In this document: piece by piece, positions 1 to 8,906 of the stretch
How the letters are laid out: each line of letters opens with the position of its first letter
Numbering within the stretch: the first letter of the stretch is position 1
Source of the DNA: SZUA-592 sp041556555
Lineage (GTDB): Bacteria; Pseudomonadota; Gammaproteobacteria; Eutrophobiales; Eutrophobiaceae
Direction: 5' to 3'
DNA length: 33,034 bases
NCBI GenBank assembly: GCA_041556555.1
Contig: JBFFIE010000020.1
Coordinates: 1-33,034, forward strand
Notes under the pieces: generated by a model
What the model was told of the DNA's origin: nothing
The model's database searches: none
What the model saw: the letters and a program-made list of their open reading frames with translations, nothing else
Made by a program: the position numbers and the translations under genes

Positions 1-736
1 CGATGCCGAGTCCCTGTCGCTGGCCCAGGGTGTAGTAAAACACACCATCGTGATGCCCCAGCAGGTCACCCTCGGGTGAAAGGATAGCGCCGGGTTGTTT
101 TGGAATATAACGGCTGAGAAATTCCCTGAAGTCACGTTCGCCGACAAAACAGATGCCGGTACTGTCCTTTTTATCATGGGTGATCAGACCATGATCACGG
201 GCAAGTTTCCTGACATCCGGTTTTTTCATTGCACCAATCGGAAACAGCGATCTCGATAGCTGTTCCTGACCGAGACGGCAAAGGAAATAACTCTGGTCCT
301 TGTTTTCATCGAGTCCTTTCAGTAACCGGTAGCGGCCCTGTTCGTATTTGATACGGGCATAATGGCCTGTGGCGATACGGTCAGCACCCTGCGCCAGCGC
401 CAGTGACATGAACGTATTGAACTTGATCTCCTGGTTACAGAGTACATCCGGGTTGGGTGTTCGCCCGTTCCTGTATTCATTAATAAAGTGACTGAAAACC
501 TGATCCCAGTAATCTTCGGCCAGGTCCACCGTATTGAGGTGAATACCCAGCACCTCGCAAACGTGCATGGCATCTTCAACGTCTGCTTCCCACATGCAGC
601 TGCCATCTTCAACTTGTTCATCCCAGTTCTTCATGAACAGGCCTTCGACCTCATATCCCTGCTGTTTCAGTAACAGCGCAGCCACCGAGGAATCCACTCC
701 TCCTGACAAACCGACGATGATCTTTTCTTTTTTCAT
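1..736 (-). CDS. mnmA: tRNA-specific 2-thiouridylase MnmA (3' end cut by window edge)
   Basis: MnmA transfers sulfur to U34 of the tRNAs for Lys, Glu and Gln in the cytoplasm, using ATP to adenylate the base. The first 245 codons are visible and the rest lies beyond the left edge; the family is about 360 residues. The N-terminal PP-loop reads GLSGGVDSS at residues 9-17. Both family cysteines are present: Cys100 in NPDVLCNQE and Cys196 in DSTGICFVGE, matching the catalytic pair of E. coli MnmA. The start is ATG at 736. It lies 22 bases after the nudJ stop with no strong ribosome binding site, so the two are probably co-transcribed. The same gene pair is adjacent in E. coli. The identification is secure; only the C-terminus is unseen. 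Confidence 0.96.
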   Translation of the reverse strand, partial: MKKEKIIVGLSGGVDSSVAALLLKQQGYEVEGLFMKNWDEQVEDGSCMWEADVEDAMHVCEVLGIHLNTVDLAEDYWDQVFSHFINEYRNGRTPNPDVLCNQEIKFNTFMSLALAQGADRIATGHYARIKYEQGRYRLLKGLDENKDQSYFLCRLGQEQLSRSLFPIGAMKKPDVRKLARDHGLITHDKKDSTGICFVGERDFREFLSRYIPKQPGAILSPEGDLLGHHDGVFYYTLGQRQGLGI

Positions 737-758
737 GTCTAATAAATACAGCGATAAC

Positions 759-1202
759 TCACACGGCATGGTTCAACATGTCGAGCGGATAGCGTTTACC
801 GGCCAGATAATCTTTGAGGCAGCGTGTTACCATGGGGCTGCGCAGGCGTTCTTGCCTGGCCTCGATTTCCTCCGGGGTGAACCAGACAGCGCGGATGATG
901 CCCTCATCCAGTGGTTTATCATGTTTCCTGTTGCAGGTTCCCGCAAAACAAAAACGCAAATAAATAATGTCCACATGCGAGTTGGGGTACTGGTACACCC
1001 CGACCAGGTATTCAGGCCGGAATTCCCAAGCTGTTTCTTCCAAGACCTCGCGTTTCACCGCGTCGATCAGTGACTCGCCTTTTTCCAGGTGACCGGCCGG
1101 TTGATTAAATACCACAAGATTATCGGCTTCTTCCTCAACCAGCAGAAAGCAGCCATCTTTTTCCGCGATCGCTGCGACAGTCACATTGGGTTTCCATTGC
1201 AT
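759..1202 (-). CDS. nudJ: Nudix hydrolase, NudJ family
   Basis: This 147-residue protein is a cytoplasmic Nudix pyrophosphohydrolase. The family member NudJ hydrolyses thiamin pyrophosphates and nucleoside di- and triphosphates. The Nudix box lies at about residues 38-60: it starts GHLEKGE, and the metal-binding segment reads REVLEETAW. The glycine before the last hydrophobic position of the consensus is Ala here. I recall the same EETAW form in other gammaproteobacterial NudJ proteins, so it is not necessarily a defect. The length matches the family (about 150 residues). It begins at ATG 1202 and is followed 22 bases later by mnmA, the arrangement seen in E. coli, which supports the NudJ assignment over other Nudix groups. 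The actual substrate cannot be read from the sequence. Confidence 0.88.
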   Translation of the reverse strand: MQWKPNVTVAAIAEKDGCFLLVEEEADNLVVFNQPAGHLEKGESLIDAVKREVLEETAWEFRPEYLVGVYQYPNSHVDIIYLRFCFAGTCNRKHDKPLDEGIIRAVWFTPEEIEARQERLRSPMVTRCLKDYLAGKRYPLDMLNHAV

Positions 1203-1291
1203 GGGTTATCAATACCTCCCCGATATGGGTTAAATACCGGATTTACGTTAGAATAGAGGCAAATACAGGCTTTCTGGATTCAGCACATCGA

Positions 1292-1780
1292 ATGAACAAA
1301 ATACCACATGCACTCAGTCTTGGCATATCCCTTGCCGTTCTGTGGTTGCTGCTTTCCGGCCATTATACAGTCCTGTTACTGGCACTTGGCCTTGGTTCTG
1401 TCCTGCTGGTCGTTTATCTTGGCAGGCGCATGGACGTGATCGACCACGAGGGACACCCCATACATTTAAAGTTCAAGCCCACCCTGTTTTACTGGGCCTG
1501 GTTGCTCAAGGAAATCATCATAGCCAATATCGATGTCAGTCGACGAATCCTTTCGCCGCGTTCCGCGATTTCACCCACAGTTGTGAAGGTCAAGAGTTCC
1601 CAAAAGACCACCGTAGGCCGGGTTATCTACGCCAACTCGATTACCTTGACCCCGGGAACGGTGTCAATGAGCATTGATGATGACTTGATCCTGGTGCATG
1701 CCCTGTCCGCTGAGGGCGCTGCAGCACTGGATGAGGGTAAGATGGACAGGCGTATCTCGATGATTGAGGAAGATTACTGA
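1292..1780 (+). CDS. mrpE: Mrp-type cation/proton antiporter subunit E (MnhE/MrpE)
   Basis: This is a 162-residue subunit of the multi-subunit Na+(or K+)/H+ antiporter in the inner membrane. It shows the family plan: a short N-terminus with two hydrophobic helices (about residues 8-42), then an amphipathic part. The conserved MnhE core includes the segment reading ANSITLTPGTVSM at about residues 110-122, a strong family signature. The stop overlaps the start of the next gene by one base (TGATG), showing translational coupling. It is the first gene of a five-gene run and is divergent from nudJ across 89 bases. MrpE is an accessory subunit and has no transport activity by itself. Confidence 0.93.
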   Translation: MNKIPHALSLGISLAVLWLLLSGHYTVLLLALGLGSVLLVVYLGRRMDVIDHEGHPIHLKFKPTLFYWAWLLKEIIIANIDVSRRILSPRSAISPTVVKVKSSQKTTVGRVIYANSITLTPGTVSMSIDDDLILVHALSAEGAAALDEGKMDRRISMIEEDY

Positions 1781-2061
1781 TGTTTGCAGCCGCTATGATC
1801 GCTATTCTGCTGGCCATGTTCATGTCATTGTGCCGGGCCTTGCTGGGGCCGACATTATATGACCGCCTGCTCGCGGTTAATGTGCTGGGTACAATCACCG
1901 TGTTGTTTATCGCCGTTTTCGGTTTTCTTACCGGTCGTCCCGAGTTTCTTGATATTGGTCTGGCTTATGCATTGATTAATTTTATTGCCACAATTGCAGT
2001 GCTTAAGTTTTTTGAATACCGCGACATGGGCCGTGCCACGGAGGAAGAACTCGATATATGA
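1780..2061 (+). CDS. mrpF: Mrp-type cation/proton antiporter subunit F (MnhF/MrpF)
   Basis: This 93-residue, very hydrophobic protein has three predicted membrane helices, as expected for MrpF. The family motif around residues 22-33 (GPTLYDRLLAVN) is clear: MrpF proteins carry a GP...DR..A.N element after the first helix. It overlaps mrpE by one base upstream and mrpG by four bases downstream (ATGA), so all three are translated as a coupled unit. It serves as a small structural subunit of the inner-membrane antiporter complex. Confidence 0.93.
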   Translation: MFAAAMIAILLAMFMSLCRALLGPTLYDRLLAVNVLGTITVLFIAVFGFLTGRPEFLDIGLAYALINFIATIAVLKFFEYRDMGRATEEELDI

Positions 2062-2387
2062 ATCATGTAGTCGATATACTCAGTTGGGGTTGTTTGCTTG
2101 CTGGTGCCACTTTTTTGTTAATCGGGGTGATTGGCCTGTTACGGTTTCCTGATTTTTTCACCCGCCTGCATGCTGCCAGTGTGATAGAGACCCTTGGCAG
2201 CCTGTTGATAGTTACCGGCCTGGCATTACAGGCTGAACAGGCATTGGTGATTGTGAAACTTGTATTACTAATCGTGTTCATCATGTTTACTTCACCTACT
2301 GCGGCACATGCGCTGGCCAAAGCTGCCTTACATGGAAAACTCGAACCTGTAACCAGTACAGAGGACGACAATCGATGGAAACATTGA
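2058..2387 (+). CDS. mrpG: Mrp-type cation/proton antiporter subunit G (MnhG/MrpG)
   Basis: This 109-residue membrane protein has three helices. It carries the MrpG signature at about residues 25-43, reading LLRFPDFFTRLHAAS; the RxPDxxxRLHAA element is characteristic. The second conserved segment, FTSPTAAHALAKAA, lies at about residues 77-90. The start overlaps the mrpF stop by four bases, and the 3' end overlaps the next gene by 13 bases. The E-F-G order is the standard one for both Mrp and archaeal Mbh/Mbs complexes. Confidence 0.94.
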   Translation: MNHVVDILSWGCLLAGATFLLIGVIGLLRFPDFFTRLHAASVIETLGSLLIVTGLALQAEQALVIVKLVLLIVFIMFTSPTAAHALAKAALHGKLEPVTSTEDDNRWKH

Positions 2388-2917
2388 TTGATATAATTTT
2401 GCTTACATTCTTGGCTATCATTGCGATTGCCATCACGCGTATACGACACTTGTTCGTGACAGTGATCCTGACCGGTATGTTCAGCCTGTTGTCGGCCAGT
2501 TTACTAGTCAGTATGGATGCTGTTGATGTGGCATTTACTGAAGCTGCCGTAGGTGCCGGGATCTCAACCCTGTTATTCCTGAGTGTATTGGCTTTAACCT
2601 CGACAGAAGAACTCGCGGGTAACAGAAAATTCTCGAGTATTGCTTTTATCCTTGTCAGCATAACCGGCGCAATACTGATCTATGGCACACTGGATATTCC
2701 AAAATTTGGTGATCCATCTGCCCCGGTGCATCATCATATTGCTGAACGTTTTATATATGAATCTCCGGACGAAATCGGAGTCCCCAATATGGTGACCTCG
2801 GTCCTTGCAAGTTACAGAGGCTATGACACCCTGGGTGAGACGACCGTAATCCTGACGGCAGGCATCGGGGTGCTTTTACTTTTGGGTCGCGGCAAACAGG
2901 ATAAAGAAACTGATTAA
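2375..2917 (+). CDS. DUF4040 antiporter subunit (MbhD/MbhE-like; equals the C-terminal part of MrpA)
   Basis: This 180-residue membrane protein has about five hydrophobic segments. The first 80 residues resemble DUF4040 (MbhD), with the segment DVAFTEAAVGAGISTLLFL at about residues 50-68. The end resembles MbhE: residues near 145-160 read YRGYDTLGETTVI, the counterpart of the conserved RGFDTLGE segment at the MrpA C-terminus. In many bacteria these two modules are fused to the large NuoL-like MrpA; here they stand alone, as in archaeal membrane-bound complexes. The start lies inside the end of mrpG (13-base overlap). It is often annotated simply as subunit B. Subunit identity is good; the ion transported is unknown. 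Confidence 0.88.
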   Translation: METLIDIILLTFLAIIAIAITRIRHLFVTVILTGMFSLLSASLLVSMDAVDVAFTEAAVGAGISTLLFLSVLALTSTEELAGNRKFSSIAFILVSITGAILIYGTLDIPKFGDPSAPVHHHIAERFIYESPDEIGVPNMVTSVLASYRGYDTLGETTVILTAGIGVLLLLGRGKQDKETD

Positions 2918-2931
2918 TCAGGAAACTATTC

Positions 2932-3342
2932 ATGGAACATCACCTCGTCCTGAGAGTCATTGCCAAGTTCATCATACCGATGATTCTGTTGTTTGCCTTG
3001 TATGTACAGTTCCATGGTGATTATGGGCCCGGAGGCGGCTTTCAGGCAGGTGTAATCTTTGCTGCCGGCTTTATAATCCATGCGTTGATATTTGGCTTAG
3101 ATCATACCCGTAAGGTCTTACCCCCGGCAGTATTGCGTGCCACAGGAGCGCTAGGATTGTTGTTATATCTCGGTACCGGACTCGCAGGTATCCTGCTGGG
3201 CGGGAACTATCTGGATTACAATGTGCTTGCGACTGATCCTGTCAGCGGACAACACCTGGGAATATTGTTGATTGAAATGGGTGTGGGCATTACTGTTGCT
3301 TCAGTGATGTTGTCATTGTTTTACATCTTCGCCCGACCCTGA
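2932..3342 (+). CDS. mrpB: Mrp-type antiporter subunit B, MnhB domain
   Basis: This 136-residue membrane protein has four helices and the MnhB/MbhF hallmark GPGGGFQAG at about residues 31-39. It starts 14 bases after the previous gene. It is the last plus-strand gene of the antiporter run. No MrpC (NuoK-like), MrpD (NuoN-like) or MrpA (NuoL-like) gene follows, because the minus-strand yhdP gene begins at once. The final 30 bases overlap the 3' end of yhdP in antisense. The protein is full length, so the run is not cut inside this gene. Confidence 0.93.
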   Translation: MEHHLVLRVIAKFIIPMILLFALYVQFHGDYGPGGGFQAGVIFAAGFIIHALIFGLDHTRKVLPPAVLRATGALGLLLYLGTGLAGILLGGNYLDYNVLATDPVSGQHLGILLIEMGVGITVASVMLSLFYIFARP

Positions 3343-6300
3343 TTCGCTTGATACTTCAGTTTTGTAAACTTTAATCTCAGGGTTATCCCAACTGCCTTTC
3401 ATTGTGTATTGGACACGAAGTATTTTACCTATTTGTTTCGGTATGGATTCGAAGACTTCACCTGCCAGAAAAATCGTTGTGCCGATTCCGATACCAACCG
3501 GACCAAACAGGGCCCCTGCTACCGGGAGGTTCCCTGTTACTCTAGGTGATACAGTAACAATTTGATCATAATCTTGAGTAACCAAACCGGTGCGGCCGGA
3601 CATACCAATATCAATTGCAGGTCCAGTCAATGTAAAATCATTGGTATAGGCATTACCATTCTCAATGCTGTAATGTCCACCGATGCGATTAAACACGATG
3701 TCAGTGCTAAATGGATCACTGACATTCAGGGTCAGTAATCGTGGTATAGTCTGTACACCCAGGAGGCCCATCAGGCCCAGTACCCGTCCTGCAGACTGTT
3801 CTACCTTTACCAATTCCCCGTCTTTGATAATGAGATCAAGTGTCCCCTTGAACCCACCAATGGAAAAATCCATCGGTGATCCATTCCAGCTACCATCCAG
3901 GGTGATCCAGGTCTTGCCATTCTTGATATATTTTTCGGTGTGATTGAATGTTTTGCGCAAGTCATAAAAACGTTCAGCTTCAACCCTGACACGGAAGCTG
4001 GTTTTTTCATTATCATTGTCAATTATCCATGAGCCACTCCCGTTGAAGGAAAATTCCGGTTTGCTGATTAAAAATGAATCTATGATAAGACCTTTTTCAG
4101 TTCTAGAAGTGTCTATTTCCAGTTTGCCGAGTTCATAATCAGAATATTTGAAATCCATTGTACTGATTTTGAATTCAGGCAGGTCCACGGGACTGCTTGT
4201 TTCCCCGGTTTGCTTTTCGACTACCTTGATATGGAGTTTATTGAAACTTCCAACGATTTTCTCCTGTTTCATATTCGCGGGAATAGCCAGGTTCCCATCG
4301 ATTTCGCCCCCGCCCATTCCAACCAGCCAGCCAGTAGGCGTGTTCTCGATAGATACATCTGTATTGGAAAACTCCTGTTCCAGGGCATTCATGGTATTGG
4401 CTTTTACATTAACCACGATATGCGTGTCATTACTGGCCGGAAGATCGACCGCAAGTTCATCAATGAATTTATTCCAGCCATCAAGTGCCAGTTTGTCGAC
4501 TTGGCCATTAATCTCCAGCTGATTGGTCCTGGCTGTGTCTTTTCCCTGATTTTCCATTCTCCCGGTAAACCGGGCAACCAGGCTTGTATCATATTCAATC
4601 TTCACCTGTGCCATGCTGCTGCCGGTAAGCGGTAAACTGATTTTCAGTGGAACACTTTCAATTCCCTTGTTAAAAGGAGCCGGGAAACCCAGCAGCAAGC
4701 CGTCGAGTTCTGATGTAATGATCAGTTTCTGTCCATTATCTGTGGACTCCTTATCCTGGCGCAATTCGGCTGACCAGTGGGTTGAGCCCTTGATATGTTT
4801 TTGCAGCTTATCGGTCAAGCCCGACTGCGTCGGGAAAAAATGTCGTAATATTTTTCCGATATAGGCACTGTCAGCGTTTCCAGAAAAGTTTAACGAAAGA
4901 TCATTTTTATCGTTGGCAGAAATATCAAGCGAAATCTCTTGCTCGAGAAAATGGCCTGTTAAAGAACGGGTGGACATTTCGTGTCGGCTAAAGAGGACAT
5001 CACCCCTGATATCATTTAGCTGGATGCCGAGTGAAGGTGAATTCAACATAAGACCATCAAGCTCAACCTTGCCATTGACTCTCATTTTTTCATCATAGAA
5101 AGGGATATTGATTTCAATGTCTGTTGAAATCGGACCTTGTAGTTCATGTTTGAAAACTTCAGCCAATTGCGGTACTGATGCTAGTGGGCTGTTTTTCAAA
5201 ATGAATATGGCTTCTTCTGCCTGGTTTCTGATATTACCTGTAATTTTCATCAAGGCATTATCTGTATCGAAATCTTCCACAGAAGCCCGTACATCAGAAA
5301 ACCCCGAAGTATGAATGAATCCGGAATTGGCAATCACATCCAGTTTTTCATTATCGATGATAAGTTCTGCATCCACCCGTTCTGCCGGTAGCCATTCCGG
5401 ATCAAATTCCAGATTCAGATTATTGATATTTACAATAGCCTGAAATCTCCCGTTGTTATTTTTAAATGGGAAATCTTTCGGGTTTCCACGCAGAATAAAA
5501 TCCATCGAGGATACAGTGCCGGATATGACTGAACGGTTGATCCAGTTACTGAGTTCATCACCCATGACAACCGGCAAGTATCGCGACACATATTCTACGT
5601 TTGCATTGGTAACGCCGAACATTAAGTTAGAGCGAATAGCCAGAGTCTCCGAGGCAATGTTTATGTTGCCGTTCATATATGCGTCGAGGTGATCGGTACT
5701 AGCTTTGAGATTGATAGCCCGGACCAGCCATTGGCTTTCATCTGTATGGTTCCAGATAATCATTCCCTGAATGCCGTTAAACTGCAACGGTGAACTGAAG
5801 GCATCGGGTACATTAAGCGTCAGGGGTGACCCATGGAACAGAAGCGTGCCCCTATCCGCCATCGCTGTAATTGACGCGGACAAGTCTTGGGCAAGTACCC
5901 GCTCTTCATAGACACTGATGTTGATCGAATTTGTTTCAGTGGAAAACCGGTTTCTTTCCGGTGAACCGGTATCAACGATCACGCTGGTATTAGCCAGTTC
6001 TCCCTGAATATAAATCTGGTTTGTCTTTATGACTTTACCAAGCTTTTCATGTAAAGAAATAAACGGAAAAATATCATCAATACTGAGATAACTGCTATTC
6101 AGACTATAGGTATAACCAGACAGGGCGCCCGGTTCCCGGCGCAGGACCAACTGTGTCATTGGCCAGGCTTTTCGACTGGTGACCAGACTTTCAATGCGGA
6201 TATTGGCAGCAAAATGATCACTATCTGGAATGACTGCAAAGGCCGCAGACAGATTATTTATCTCCTCGGAGTGCCCTTGGTAACCCAGCTTGATTGACTG

Positions 6301-7146
6301 GTTATCAATTCTCCCCTTGATGCCGGTAATTTTTGCATTTTGCCATTTGCTCCATAGTTCTACATCGAGTGAGTCGCTACTGAGTTTCAAATCACCCAGT
6401 GACTGTTCATAAAGTTTCAACCATTCGTCAGTCAGCAGTTGTTTGCCACCGAGATAAAGTTCACCGGACCAGTCGGGTTTGGTGATATCGCCATATACAT
6501 TCAATGCAAAGACGAAATTTCTACCGTATGTTTCGGGAAGGCCCGCATAACCATTAACCTGCATGCGTTGGCTTGTTTTTCTGAGTAGAAGATCGACATC
6601 TGTAAAAAGCAATGGCGTGTAATCATCTGTCCTGTCAATATAGGTAATAGTAGCGTCTTCTATAGAGATGCTTTTTTGTGACAGTATCCAGGCAGCGAGA
6701 CCTGCTGGATTGCCGGGCATACCCTCGCTCGGTTGTTGCTGGCTGGCAAGAGCGAAGGAGCCGTCCTCTTTGCGAATCACGGTTAACTTGATGCCTCTGA
6801 CTGCAATATCCAGCCTGGTCAGATTTTCCCCGAAATAGGCGTAAAAAGGATTGAAACTGACTCGTGCTTCCTCGAATCGGGTGGGTTTGACTGCAGATTC
6901 GTCAACAAGTCGTATACCTTGCAGGGAAAAAACAGCAGTCCAGCCTTCCCACGAGGCATTGATATTGTCTATTTCAATTTCATAACCTGTTTTTTCAGAT
7001 ACCCAGCGGGTTATCTCGGCATTGTATTGATTGATACCAGGTAACAATAGTCGCGCTATTGACACGGCAACGGCAACAGACAATATCAATGCAGCGGAAA
7101 TATACCAGCAGGCGTGATATAAACGTCTAGGCAGGCTGTTTGTCAT
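3313..7146 (-). CDS. yhdP: YhdP family protein (AsmA-like, DUF3971), envelope lipid transport
   Basis: This is a very large protein of about 1277 residues, close to the roughly 1266 of E. coli YhdP. It has one N-terminal membrane helix (about residues 13-35), then a long periplasmic region rich in short beta strands, and an AsmA-like C-terminal domain. E. coli YhdP belongs with TamB and YdbH, which form bridge-like conduits moving phospholipids to the outer membrane. It follows rng by only a few bases, the same order as in E. coli, which supports orthology over a generic AsmA protein. An upstream TTG at 7152 is possible, but ATG at 7146 is preferred. The 3' end overlaps the antiporter subunit B gene by 30 bases on the opposite strand. 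Confidence 0.9.
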   Translation of the reverse strand: MTNSLPRRLYHACWYISAALILSVAVAVSIARLLLPGINQYNAEITRWVSEKTGYEIEIDNINASWEGWTAVFSLQGIRLVDESAVKPTRFEEARVSFNPFYAYFGENLTRLDIAVRGIKLTVIRKEDGSFALASQQQPSEGMPGNPAGLAAWILSQKSISIEDATITYIDRTDDYTPLLFTDVDLLLRKTSQRMQVNGYAGLPETYGRNFVFALNVYGDITKPDWSGELYLGGKQLLTDEWLKLYEQSLGDLKLSSDSLDVELWSKWQNAKITGIKGRIDNQSIKLGYQGHSEEINNLSAAFAVIPDSDHFAANIRIESLVTSRKAWPMTQLVLRREPGALSGYTYSLNSSYLSIDDIFPFISLHEKLGKVIKTNQIYIQGELANTSVIVDTGSPERNRFSTETNSINISVYEERVLAQDLSASITAMADRGTLLFHGSPLTLNVPDAFSSPLQFNGIQGMIIWNHTDESQWLVRAINLKASTDHLDAYMNGNINIASETLAIRSNLMFGVTNANVEYVSRYLPVVMGDELSNWINRSVISGTVSSMDFILRGNPKDFPFKNNNGRFQAIVNINNLNLEFDPEWLPAERVDAELIIDNEKLDVIANSGFIHTSGFSDVRASVEDFDTDNALMKITGNIRNQAEEAIFILKNSPLASVPQLAEVFKHELQGPISTDIEINIPFYDEKMRVNGKVELDGLMLNSPSLGIQLNDIRGDVLFSRHEMSTRSLTGHFLEQEISLDISANDKNDLSLNFSGNADSAYIGKILRHFFPTQSGLTDKLQKHIKGSTHWSAELRQDKESTDNGQKLIITSELDGLLLGFPAPFNKGIESVPLKISLPLTGSSMAQVKIEYDTSLVARFTGRMENQGKDTARTNQLEINGQVDKLALDGWNKFIDELAVDLPASNDTHIVVNVKANTMNALEQEFSNTDVSIENTPTGWLVGMGGGEIDGNLAIPANMKQEKIVGSFNKLHIKVVEKQTGETSSPVDLPEFKISTMDFKYSDYELGKLEIDTSRTEKGLIIDSFLISKPEFSFNGSGSWIIDNDNEKTSFRVRVEAERFYDLRKTFNHTEKYIKNGKTWITLDGSWNGSPMDFSIGGFKGTLDLIIKDGELVKVEQSAGRVLGLMGLLGVQTIPRLLTLNVSDPFSTDIVFNRIGGHYSIENGNAYTNDFTLTGPAIDIGMSGRTGLVTQDYDQIVTVSPRVTGNLPVAGALFGPVGIGIGTTIFLAGEVFESIPKQIGKILRVQYTMKGSWDNPEIKVYKTEVSSESGSGEDVKQ

Positions 7147-7157
7147 TCTCAACGCCG

Positions 7158-8702
7158 TTACATCAGAACGATGTCATATTGTTCCTGGGTATAGAGAGGT
7201 TCGACTTGGAAGGTAATGGGTTTGTCAATGAATGCCTCTAGCTCAGCGACGCTGGCTGATTCATCGTCGAGCAACGTGTCAACTATCGATTGTGATGCGA
7301 CGACCAGTAATTTTTTCGCGTCAAATTGTCTCACTTCACGTAATACTTCCCGGAATATTTCAAAACAGACAGTTTCCCTGCTTTTCAGTGAACCTCTGCC
7401 ATTACAGGTTGGACAGGTCTCACAGAGTATATGTTCCAGGCTCTCCCTGGTTCTTTTTCGTGTCAGCTGGACCAATCCCAGAGAAGTCAGTTCACTGATG
7501 ATAACTTTTGAATGGTCACGATCCAGGTGTTTTTCCAACGCTCTTAGTACCTGTCTGCGGTGTTCCGGGTCTTGCATATCAATGAAATCAATGATGATGA
7601 TGCCACCCAGATTCCGCAGTCGTAATTGTCTGGCAATTGTCTGGGCAGCTTCCAGATTGGTTTTGTAGATGGTTTCTTCCAGGTTCCGATGACCGACGAA
7701 GGCACCGGTATTGATGTCAATAGTAGTCATTGCCTCGGTTTGATCGATAATCAGGTAGCCCCCGGATTTGAGCTGGACTTTCTTGTCCAGTGCGCGTTGT
7801 ATTTCATCTTCAACGGAATAAAGGTCCAGGATAGGATGTTCACCGGTGTAATATTCGATACGACCCAGAAATTCCGGGACAAATTGCCGGGCAAATTCCA
7901 TGACGCGTTGATAGGTCTCCTTGGAATCCATGCGGACACGCTCAATGTCGGTTTTAATCAGATCGCGCATGGTCCGCAATGTCAGGGGCAAGTCTTCATA
8001 TACAATGGACGGGGCAGCAAGTTTATCACCCTTGTCCAGGGTCGAATCCCATAGCTTGTGCAGGAATTCAATGTCACGGTAGATTTCTTCATCGGAAACG
8101 CTTTCTGCAGCAGTCCGCACGATAAAGCCGCCCTTGTTGAGTATCTCCGATTCTCGCATGGCCGAGTGCAATACCACGTTGTCTTCGTTGCCCACAGCAA
8201 GTCTCGCGATGCCGCTGCGGTATTGCAAAATGCAATTTCGCAATCGTTCACGTTCTGCCTCGTCCTCAATGCGTTGCGATATGCCGATGTTGGGATAATC
8301 CGGGATAAAGACCAGGTAACGCGATGGCAGGGAAAGCCGCGTGGTCAAACGGGCACCCTTGGTGCCTAATGGGTCCTTGATAACCTGGACCAGGATTTCC
8401 TGGCCTTCATTCAGCACCCGATCGATGGTGGACTCCCGCAGGTTCTCCTGATTGTCCGGAATAGTATCGTCCGCCATTTCGACAATATCTGACGTGTGCA
8501 GGAAACCGGTGCGCTCCAGGCCGATATCGATAAACGCCGCCTGCATGCCGGGCAGGATTCGCGACACGCGACCCTTGTAAATGTTGCCCACAAGCCCGCG
8601 TTTTTGGGAGCGCTCAATGTACACCTCTTGCAGGACCCCGTTTTCAACCAGGGCTACCCGGGTTTCCTGCGGGGTGACATTGATGAGTATTTCTTCGCTC
8701 AT
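7158..8702 (-). CDS. rng: Ribonuclease G
   Basis: This 514-residue member of the RNase E/G family is an endoribonuclease that processes 16S rRNA 5' ends and degrades some mRNAs in the cytoplasm. An S1-like RNA-binding region lies near residues 35-75 (GLVGNIYKGRV, AFIDIGLERTGFLHT). The catalytic metal-binding aspartates correspond to Asp329 in TTIDINTG and Asp372 in IIIDFIDM. The zinc-link motif CPTCNGRG occupies residues 430-437. The protein lacks the long C-terminal scaffold of RNase E, so it is RNase G. It starts at ATG 8702 and is followed by yhdP after a gap of a few bases. A sigma70-like promoter lies about 45 bases upstream. Confidence 0.97.
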   Translation of the reverse strand: MSEEILINVTPQETRVALVENGVLQEVYIERSQKRGLVGNIYKGRVSRILPGMQAAFIDIGLERTGFLHTSDIVEMADDTIPDNQENLRESTIDRVLNEGQEILVQVIKDPLGTKGARLTTRLSLPSRYLVFIPDYPNIGISQRIEDEAERERLRNCILQYRSGIARLAVGNEDNVVLHSAMRESEILNKGGFIVRTAAESVSDEEIYRDIEFLHKLWDSTLDKGDKLAAPSIVYEDLPLTLRTMRDLIKTDIERVRMDSKETYQRVMEFARQFVPEFLGRIEYYTGEHPILDLYSVEDEIQRALDKKVQLKSGGYLIIDQTEAMTTIDINTGAFVGHRNLEETIYKTNLEAAQTIARQLRLRNLGGIIIIDFIDMQDPEHRRQVLRALEKHLDRDHSKVIISELTSLGLVQLTRKRTRESLEHILCETCPTCNGRGSLKSRETVCFEIFREVLREVRQFDAKKLLVVASQSIVDTLLDDESASVAELEAFIDKPITFQVEPLYTQEQYDIVLM

Positions 8703-8746
8703 GACCGTGCCTGCTTCTTCATGTATTTTAAGAAGATACGTTAATA

Positions 8747-8775
8747 ACTATATAAATCAAAGTGGTATTTTACAA
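8747..8775 (-). promoter_or_regulatory. Candidate sigma70 promoter for rng-yhdP
   Basis: Read on the minus strand, a -35 element TTGTAA (8775-8770) is followed after exactly 17 bases by a -10 element TATAGT (8752-8747). They match the consensus at four and five of six positions. Transcription would start near 8740, about 38 bases before the rng ATG. This is a motif match only; no mapping data support it. Confidence 0.45.
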
Positions 8776-8906
8776 AACAAATCCACCGATTACGCTTTAT
8801 GGTGGCTTCATCCATAATACCACCCAATCATTATCAGTTAATGACCGGATAGCAGTGCGGCCGGGACCAAGATTGGTAATCCTGACATAAGCGGTAGAAT
8901 GCCGAT

